Assembly (NCBI GenBank): GCA_031265025.1
Contig: JAISDF010000113.1
Location: 1 to 11,315 of the forward strand
Length of the DNA: 11,315 nucleotides
Source: Spirochaetaceae bacterium
GTDB taxonomy: Bacteria > Spirochaetota > Spirochaetia > Treponematales > Breznakiellaceae
Direction of reading: 5' to 3'
Shown in pieces: positions 7,463 to 11,315 of this stretch (its first letter is position 1; every line of letters starts with the position of its first letter). Made by a program: the position numbers and the translations under genes. The notes under the pieces were generated by a model. It worked only from the letters and a program-made list of their open reading frames with translations, did no database searches and had not been told where the DNA came from.

Positions 7463-8064
7463 CGGGACTGGTTTCTCCGGGAATAATCTACGGCCCTGAT
7501 AAGGGTCGGTTCGCCCGAACCGGTAAAATTCCGGCTTTCGGGAAGGCGTATGATGACAATGTCCCGGTCATTATCCTGGTCTCCCAGGTATTGAAGCGCG
7601 CGGGACATATCCGACACGGGAATAATACCCTCTTCCGACTCTATTCCCGCTATAGTTTCCTGCCGGGGCTGGGTAAAGAGGGGACGTGAGGCTAAAAAGG
7701 CCGCCGCGAGTATGAGGAGCAGGGCAGCGGCAGCGGCAGGGAAGGGTATAGAAAGGCTGCGCCTCCACACCGAAAGGCGGCCTTCCGAAGCGGGGAAAGA
7801 TGCCGGCCCGGTTTCCGGGGCGCGGGTGTCTTTTTCGAAGCGTTCCCGCAGCCGCGCCTGTACCCGCGCCTGGGCCGAAGCGAGCCTGCCCGCGAACGCG
7901 CCGTCCTCTCCGGCGCTGTCAAGGGCGCGGGATACTTCTTTGTAAGCGCCGAGACGGGCCCTGCATGCCGCGCATTCGGAGAGATGCCGCTCCATTTTTT
8001 CTTTCCAGGGAGAGGGAAGTTCGCCGTCAAGGTATACGGAAAGAACCTCATGATCAGGACACAT
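7459..8064 (-). CDS. membrane anti-sigma factor with zinc-finger N-terminus
   Basis: Probable anti-sigma factor holding the ECF sigma factor encoded just upstream, 201 residues from the start chosen. The N-terminus is a zf-HC2/ZAS-type anti-sigma domain: CPDHEVLSVYLDGELP followed by His27-x3-Cys31-x2-Cys34 (HLSECAAC). Residues 55-105 look flexible, a single membrane helix spans about 106-125 (FPAAAAALLLILAAAFLAS), and about 75 residues lie outside, ending in a conserved-looking LPESRNFTGSGEP segment. The frame also offers an ATG nine bases earlier (8073), but that codon touches AAGG directly; the ATG at 8064 has AAGGA eight bases upstream and is preferred. The gene overlaps the sigma gene by 11 bases and the next gene by 4. 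Family knowledge: such proteins release sigma after a periplasmic or cytoplasmic signal, often by proteolysis. Confidence 0.88.
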   Translation of the reverse strand: MCPDHEVLSVYLDGELPSPWKEKMERHLSECAACRARLGAYKEVSRALDSAGEDGAFAGRLASAQARVQARLRERFEKDTRAPETGPASFPASEGRLSVWRRSLSIPFPAAAAALLLILAAAFLASRPLFTQPRQETIAGIESEEGIIPVSDMSRALQYLGDQDNDRDIVIIRLPESRNFTGSGEPTLIRAVDYSRRNQSR

Positions 8065-8590
8065 AGCCACCATCCTTAGCGATTAGACCGGCCAACCGCT
8101 CCCGGGCCCTGAAGACCCGGACTTTGACATTCCCTTCGCTTATACCCAGGGTCTGCCCGATTTCTTTATAATTCAGTTCGGCATATTCTTTCAATACCAG
8201 AACTGTTTTAAGATTTTCAGGGAGCTTTTCCAGCGCTTCCCGCATTTCAAGCCGGGTTTCCTCGCGGATATAGTCCCCTTCGCCGGTCTGGGCCTTGCGG
8301 GTATCTTCCCTGAAGGCCTTCTGATAGGCCCGGCGCTCCCGTTCCTTCCGCTTGGCGTAATTAAGGGCGGCGTTTTTGACTACCCTGATAAGCCAGTACT
8401 TCGCGTCATCAGGGCTGGGGAAGACCATGTTTTTTTCGTGGATTCTGAAAAACGCCTCCTGACACAGGTCCTCCGCGGCCTCTTCGCTGCCCGCGATACG
8501 GTACGCCACACGGAACAAAATAGGAAAAACCGTCTCATAAAGGCGGTTAAATTCCCCTATATTAAACTTTTTGTTCTGTTCTGAAAACAA
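8054..8590 (-). CDS. RNA polymerase ECF sigma factor (sigma-70 family)
   Basis: A 178-residue ECF sigma factor, the usual size for the group. Region 2 covers about 14-84 and includes VAYRIAGSEEAAEDLCQEAFFRI, the segment that binds core polymerase and melts the -10 element. Region 4 covers about 114-168, with the helix-turn-helix LNYKEIGQTLGISEGNVKVRVFRARERL-type sequence that reads the -35 element; region 3 is absent, as expected. The start is TTG (complement of CAA at 8588-8590): an in-frame stop lies four codons upstream, no ATG occurs before residue 55, and GAGGG sits six bases before it. It heads the nine-gene run and is directly followed by its anti-sigma partner, so the whole run, including itself, is the likeliest target. 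The signal it answers to is unknown. Confidence 0.95.
   Translation of the reverse strand: MFSEQNKKFNIGEFNRLYETVFPILFRVAYRIAGSEEAAEDLCQEAFFRIHEKNMVFPSPDDAKYWLIRVVKNAALNYAKRKERERRAYQKAFREDTRKAQTGEGDYIREETRLEMREALEKLPENLKTVLVLKEYAELNYKEIGQTLGISEGNVKVRVFRARERLAGLIAKDGGYVS
8073..8077 (-). promoter_or_regulatory. ribosome binding site deciding the anti-sigma start
   Basis: AAGGA on the minus strand, eight bases before the ATG at 8064. It overlaps the alternative upstream ATG (8073), which has no site at a workable distance. Confidence 0.55.
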
Positions 8591-8596
8591 AGTGAT

Positions 8597-8601
8597 CCCT
8601 C
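8597..8601 (-). promoter_or_regulatory. ribosome binding site deciding the TTG start of the sigma gene
   Basis: GAGGG on the minus strand, six bases before the TTG at 8590. An in-frame TGA overlaps this site, so no longer reading is possible, and the first internal ATG would remove most of region 2. Confidence 0.7.
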
Positions 8602-8604
8602 AAA

Positions 8605-8617
8605 TGTTACACTAACA
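8605..8617. promoter_or_regulatory. small palindrome upstream of the sigma gene (operator-like)
   Basis: TGTTA-CAC-TAACA is a perfect 5+5 inverted repeat with a three-base centre, 15 bases before the sigma start codon and directly next to the GC-rich hairpin at 8618-8634. The position suits an operator or part of a self-regulated promoter, but arms this short can arise by chance and no convincing -35/-10 pair is visible. Confidence 0.3.
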
Positions 8618-8656
8618 GGCCCGGTATCCGGGCCGGACAGGGAAAACCCGGCCCGG
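8618..8656 (-). terminator. GC-rich competing hairpins between cysS and the sigma operon
   Basis: GGCCCGG-TAT-CCGGGCC (8618-8634) is a perfect 7-bp stem with a three-base loop. Its right arm, extended to CCGGGCCGG (8628-8636), can instead pair with CCGGCCCGG (8648-8656), so two stems compete. The structure begins about 12 bases after the cysS stop. It may end or attenuate cysS transcription, but there is no T-run after either stem on the minus strand, so a standard intrinsic terminator is not certain. A leader-type control of the sigma operon is an alternative. Confidence 0.4.
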
Positions 8657-8668
8657 GGCCGCGCGGCG

Positions 8669-10171
8669 CTAGATCCGCTTCCATGTGGTTCCTCCGGGGC
8701 CGTCTTCCAGCGCTATGCCCCGTTTTTTCAGTTCGTCCCTGATACGGTCGGCGGCATCAAAATCCCTTGTCTTTTTGGCCCCGGCTCTTTCGGCCACCAG
8801 GGCTTCTATCTCCCTGACGCTTTCCCCGCTTTCGGTGCTTGCTTCCCTGCGCTCCAGCGCCGCCTTCCAGAGGTCCAGGCTGAATACGCTGTCCATGACA
8901 AAGGCCGCGGCAAGGGCTTCCTCGGCCCTGATCCGGGGGTTTCTCACCAGGGACCAGAGCTCGGCCAGGGCCCTGGGCGAAGAAAGATCGTCTTCCAGAG
9001 CCGCCCTGAAATTGTCCAGCGCCTTCCGCGCCTCCTCCCCGATTACCACCCCGGTTCCGGGAATGGCCCCGGCGTCAGGCGAAGCGGCCGGGCAAGCCTC
9101 AGGTGAAGCGGGCAGATACGCGCCGGGAATGGCCCCGGCCTGGTCGGAAAGGGCCTTGACGCGCTCCAGAAGGGAACGCCGGGCGTTCCGGGCCCCGTCC
9201 AGGGCTTCAAAGGAGAACTGAAGCTGGCTCCGGTAATGGCCCCCCAGGAGAAAATAACGGTAATCCAGGGCATTGTAACCCTGGTCAATAAGACTCCTGA
9301 GGGTGAGGAAACTCCCCGAGGATTTGGACATCTTTCCCTTGTCCAGAACCAGGAATTCGTTGTGAACCCAGTAGCGCACCCAGGGATGCCTGCCCGTGGC
9401 CGCCTCGCTCTGGGCTATTTCGTTGGTATGATGAATAGGCACATGGTCTATGCCTCCGGCGTGAATATCGAACTGTTCGCCCAGGTATTTGATGCTCATG
9501 GCCGAACATTCAATATGCCAGCCCGGATACCCCCTGCCCCAGGGACTGTCCCAGGTCAGTGCCTGATTTTCAAACTTGCTCCTGGTGAACCAGAGCACAA
9601 AATCCTGGGGATTGCGCTTGTTTTCGTCAACGCCGGTGCGGGCCCCCGCCTTGAGCTCGTCAAGCCGCAAAAGGGCAAGTTCCCCATAGTTGGGAAAGCG
9701 CGAAATATCAAAATACAGGTTGCCCCCGGACTCATAGGTAAAACCGGCCTTTTCGATACGCCCTATGAGTTCTATCATGTCGGGAATATGCTCCGTGGCC
9801 CGGGGAATCACATCGGCCCTCGCTATACGCATCAGGTCCAGATCGTCGAAAAACGCCTTTGTGTAGAATTCGGCGATTTCAAGGACGCTCTTGCCCCGCG
9901 TAGCGGCGCTTTTTACCATTTTGTCGTCCCCGGAATCATCGTCGCCCGACAGGTGGCCCACGTCGGTAATGTTCATCACATGCTTCACGCCGTAACCGAG
10001 GTATTTGAGGGTTTTTACCAGGAGATCGTGGGTAACATAGGCCCTGAGATTCCCGATATGGGCGTAGTTGTATACCGTGGGACCGCAGCCATAAAAACCG
10101 ACCTCGCCCGCCTTCAGCGCCCGGAAAGGCTCAAGTCTGCGCCCGAGAGTGTTAAAAAGAGTAAGCGCCAT
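8669..10171 (-). CDS. cysS: cysteinyl-tRNA synthetase
   Basis: Class I cytoplasmic synthetase that charges tRNA-Cys with cysteine, 500 residues from the start chosen. Key residues are all visible: the HIGH-type motif HIGN (38-41) in YNYAHIGNLRAYV, zinc ligands Cys29, Cys222, His247 and Glu251 at the spacing of the E. coli enzyme, and KMSKS (280-284). The C-terminal anticodon-binding part is present (AADRIRDELKKRGIALEDGPGGTTWKR at the end). Residues about 345-375 are an Ala/Pro/Gly-rich insertion carrying repeats, making this protein somewhat longer than the usual 460 to 470. The frame extends 16 codons further to a TTG, but that has no ribosome binding site; the ATG at 10171 has AAAGGCGG seven bases upstream and gives the expected N-terminus. 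It is separate in function from the downstream sigma operon; co-transcription cannot be excluded. Confidence 0.97.
   Translation of the reverse strand: MALTLFNTLGRRLEPFRALKAGEVGFYGCGPTVYNYAHIGNLRAYVTHDLLVKTLKYLGYGVKHVMNITDVGHLSGDDDSGDDKMVKSAATRGKSVLEIAEFYTKAFFDDLDLMRIARADVIPRATEHIPDMIELIGRIEKAGFTYESGGNLYFDISRFPNYGELALLRLDELKAGARTGVDENKRNPQDFVLWFTRSKFENQALTWDSPWGRGYPGWHIECSAMSIKYLGEQFDIHAGGIDHVPIHHTNEIAQSEAATGRHPWVRYWVHNEFLVLDKGKMSKSSGSFLTLRSLIDQGYNALDYRYFLLGGHYRSQLQFSFEALDGARNARRSLLERVKALSDQAGAIPGAYLPASPEACPAASPDAGAIPGTGVVIGEEARKALDNFRAALEDDLSSPRALAELWSLVRNPRIRAEEALAAAFVMDSVFSLDLWKAALERREASTESGESVREIEALVAERAGAKKTRDFDAADRIRDELKKRGIALEDGPGGTTWKRI
9057..9139. repeat. in-gene direct repeats encoding the CysRS insertion
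   Basis: A 17-base sequence, CCGGGAATGGCCCCGGC, occurs exactly at 9057-9073 and 9123-9139, 66 bases (22 codons) apart, encoding the two AGAIPG copies. Between them TCAGGYGAAGCGG occurs at 9075 and 9099, 24 bases (8 codons) apart, encoding ASPE/ASPD copies. All offsets are multiples of three, so copy-number change would keep the frame. Confidence 0.85.
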
Positions 10172-10190
10172 GCACAAACCGCCTTTGCCC

Positions 10191-10219
10191 ACACTACGGT
10201 AAATCCCCGAAAAAATCAA
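10191..10219 (-). promoter_or_regulatory. cysS: weak candidate promoter for cysS
   Basis: On the minus strand TTGATT (10214-10219), a 17-base spacer and TAGTGT (10191-10196) make a loose sigma70-type match. Transcription would then begin only about 12 bases before the ATG, placing the ribosome binding site at the very 5' end. The -10 match is poor, so the true promoter may be elsewhere. Confidence 0.22.
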
Positions 10220-10226
10220 TAAGCCC

Positions 10227-10255
10227 GCGCCGGGGATGCCGCCGGAAAGCCGAAT
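10227..10255. repeat. imperfect 29-base direct repeat, copy 1
   Basis: Matches the copy at 10391-10419 at 23 of 29 positions, with shared GCGCC, GGGATGCCGCC and GCCGAAT blocks and all changes outside these except one. The two copies enclose the inverted repeat at 10277-10329. Confidence 0.5.
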
Positions 10256-10276
10256 CGGAAAACTAGCTTAGTATCG

Positions 10277-10329
10277 CACAAACCTCACGAACGTTCGCTG
10301 ATAACACTATGCTGTTCGTGGGGTTTGTG
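10277..10329. repeat. long imperfect inverted repeat (possible dispersed element)
   Basis: CACAAACCTCACGAAC (10277-10292) and GTTCGTGGGGTTTGTG (10314-10329) are inverted copies matching at 15 of 16 positions, around a 21-base centre. The single mismatch becomes a G-U pair in RNA, and G-U pairs allow the stem to grow by about four more pairs outward. A further GGTTCGTGG follows at 10331-10339. There is no T-run, so it does not look like a simple terminator. It resembles small intergenic palindromic repeats that are present in many copies in some genomes; copy number cannot be seen here. Confidence 0.6.
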
Positions 10330-10390
10330 TGGTTCGTGGTTAAATTCCTCCAAATTCTGTGGGTCAAGTTTAGCTCATGGGGGCCGGGAG

Positions 10391-10419
10391 GCGCCAGGGA
10401 TGCCGCCCAGCCGCCGAAT
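10391..10419. repeat. imperfect 29-base direct repeat, copy 2
   Basis: Second copy of the repeat at 10227-10255, in the same orientation and 164 bases further on. It may be the edge of a duplicated or inserted block, or a chance match in GC-rich DNA. Confidence 0.5.
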
Positions 10420-10527
10420 GTTCAATCCGTTTCTACCGGCAAACGATCCGTAAACGACCCGAAGGGGTGTATAGCGCTGTAACCACTGCTCTCCGTCGCG
10501 GGCGGAGCGGTAACACGGAATAATATA

Positions 10528-10556
10528 TTGAAAACGGCGGCAAAACGCCGTATACT
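10528..10556 (+). promoter_or_regulatory. sigma70-type promoter of the Rpn-family gene
   Basis: TTGAAA (10528-10533), exactly 17 bases, then TATACT (10551-10556): each hexamer differs from consensus by one or two bases and the spacing is optimal. Transcription would start near 10563, giving a leader of about 44 bases. The spacer contains ACGGCG-GCAAAA-CGCCGT (10534-10551), an inverted repeat filling the space between the two hexamers, which could be an operator for a repressor. Confidence 0.6.
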
Positions 10557-10565
10557 GATACTTGA

Positions 10566-10590
10566 CCGGTCCACCGGTCCACGGTCCGGT
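10566..10590 (+). repeat. short tandem repeats in the leader of the Rpn-family gene
   Basis: CCGGTCCA occurs twice in tandem (10566-10573, 10574-10581), followed by a partial copy CGGTCC (10582-10587). The block is framed by ACCGG and CCGGT, so the early transcript can fold on itself a few bases before the ribosome binding site GGGAGG (10595-10600). Confidence 0.5.
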
Positions 10591-10606
10591 TTGCGGGAGG
10601 AACAGC

Positions 10607-11315
10607 ATGGGCGTTAATACCAAGTATAAAGACAGCGTGTTTTCCTTTCTCTTTAGCGACCCCGCTTCCTTGCGGGAGTTGTACGAGGCTCTGGCGGGCG
10701 TTACCCTGCCCCCCGACGTGCCGGTTACTATTAACACCCTGCAAGACGTGCTTTTCCTGGACCGGGTCAATGACCTGTCCTTCACGGTAGGCGATATACT
10801 GGTCCTCCTGGTTGAACACCAGAGTACCATTAACCCCAACATGGCCCTGCGGCTTCTCATGTACATAGCCAGGGTGTATGAAAAGATGCTGGGCGACAAA
10901 AATCTGTACGCAGGCAAGGCGCTCACGATACCCCGGCCCGAATTTTTCGTACTGTACAACGGCACGGCCCCCTACCCCGATGAACAGGTGTTGCGCCTGT
11001 CAGACGCGTTTGCCGACGCCGCTTCTCTGGGACTGTCCGAAAAAGAGCATCCCGCGCTTGACTTGGCTGTCCGGGTGATAAACATCAACCAGGGGCGGAA
11101 CGGAGAGATTGTAAAACGCTGTACGGTATTGAACGGGTACAGCGCGTTTGTGGCCAGGGTGCGGGAATACGAGAAGGAACTTGGGGATAAAGAAGAAGCG
11201 ATGAAGGCGGCGATCAAATACTGCCGCGAGCATGATATACTGAAAGAGTTTTTGGAACGACATAGTTCGGAGGTAATGAACATGTTATTAACCGAATGGA
11301 ACTGGGACGACGCGC
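10607..11315 (+). CDS. Rpn-family nuclease / YhgA-like putative transposase (partial, runs off window)
   Basis: Open from the ATG at 10607 to the window edge, 236 codons, no stop. GGGAGG lies six bases before the ATG. The protein looks like the Rpn (recombination-promoting nuclease, YhgA-like, PD-(D/E)XK superfamily) group: an N-terminal KYKDSVFSFLFSD typical of the family, Asp56 in NDLSF and the VGDILVLLVEHQS strand, in which Glu70 and Gln72 fit the E-x-Q variant of the nuclease core, then the conserved helical MALRLLMYIARVYEKM, EFFVLYNG, and later a charged helical region (residues 178-215). The final WNWDDA is where such proteins commonly enter a charged C-terminal tail, so little is probably missing. 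Family members are DNA endonucleases linked to recombination or phage defence; they are often present in many copies. It is the only plus-strand gene here and has its own promoter. Confidence 0.88.
   Translation, partial: MGVNTKYKDSVFSFLFSDPASLRELYEALAGVTLPPDVPVTINTLQDVLFLDRVNDLSFTVGDILVLLVEHQSTINPNMALRLLMYIARVYEKMLGDKNLYAGKALTIPRPEFFVLYNGTAPYPDEQVLRLSDAFADAASLGLSEKEHPALDLAVRVININQGRNGEIVKRCTVLNGYSAFVARVREYEKELGDKEEAMKAAIKYCREHDILKEFLERHSSEVMNMLLTEWNWDDA

Larger units (their letters stand above)
10172..10606. other. 435-base intergenic region between divergent cysS and Rpn-family gene
   Basis: No credible coding frame was found: the frames that cross it are short, lack ribosome binding sites and resemble nothing known. 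It contains the upstream region of cysS, a 29-base imperfect direct repeat pair, a long inverted repeat, a small hairpin (CTCCG/CGGAG, 10491-10507) and the promoter and leader of the Rpn-family gene, each listed separately. A ribosome-binding-like GGAGGAATTT on the minus strand near 10343-10352 is not followed by a start codon. Confidence 0.7.

Noticed and set aside
10172..10219. N-terminal extension of cysS to a TTG at 10219
   Set aside because: No ribosome binding site, and the added residues lie outside the synthetase fold; the ATG at 10171 is better supported.
9236..10222. 328-codon open frame on the plus strand
   Set aside because: Fully antisense to cysS, which has every catalytic motif; no family resemblance in the antisense protein.
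10277..10329. Inverted repeat read as an intrinsic terminator
   Set aside because: No T-run on either strand and no gene ends nearby; both flanking genes read away from it.
10172..10606. T-box or other riboswitch controlling cysS
   Set aside because: No T-box sequence or antiterminator layout seen, and the likely leader is very short.
10375..10965. 196-codon and 128-codon frames on the minus strand
   Set aside because: Antisense to the Rpn-family gene and its promoter region; no ribosome binding site, low-complexity protein.
1..11315. CRISPR array, tRNA, rRNA or insertion-sequence ends
   Set aside because: No regularly spaced repeats, cloverleaf-like sequence or paired terminal repeats around a transposase were seen.

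Overview
The window looks like chromosomal DNA from a GC-rich spirochaete, most likely a Treponema of the insect-gut or environmental type. This is inferred from protein style: an archaeal-like UMP kinase, an IPT/TIG plus transglutaminase-like lipoprotein, and an Rpn/YhgA-type nuclease. It was not tested by any search.

Positions 64 to 8590 (minus strand) are one tightly packed run of nine genes, read right to left. They are an ECF sigma factor (TTG start), its zinc-finger membrane anti-sigma factor, a small exported protein of unknown function, a lipoprotein with two IPT/TIG domains and a transglutaminase-like domain, a UMP-kinase-like protein, a TolC-like outer-membrane protein, a MacA/HlyD-type adaptor, a LolD/MacB-type ATPase and a MacB/FtsX-type permease. 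Genes overlap by 4 to 11 bases or are separated by 4 to 10 bases, so a single transcript is very likely. A further gene may begin at 53 and leave the window on the left. The layout suggests an envelope-stress or signal-responsive module: the sigma/anti-sigma pair at the head would control its own operon, which carries two or three exported proteins and a complete tripartite ABC efflux pump with separate ATPase and permease chains.

Upstream, and separated by 78 bases of GC-rich hairpins and a small palindrome, is cysS (8669 to 10171, minus strand), a complete cysteinyl-tRNA synthetase with a repetitive Ala/Pro/Gly-rich insertion.

From 10172 to 10606 there is no convincing gene. This stretch holds a long imperfect inverted repeat, a pair of 29-base imperfect direct repeats around it, a good sigma70-type promoter whose spacer is itself an inverted repeat, and short tandem repeats in the predicted leader. 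That promoter reads rightward into an Rpn-family nuclease gene (10607 to the window edge, plus strand), the only plus-strand gene and the one accessory-looking element here.
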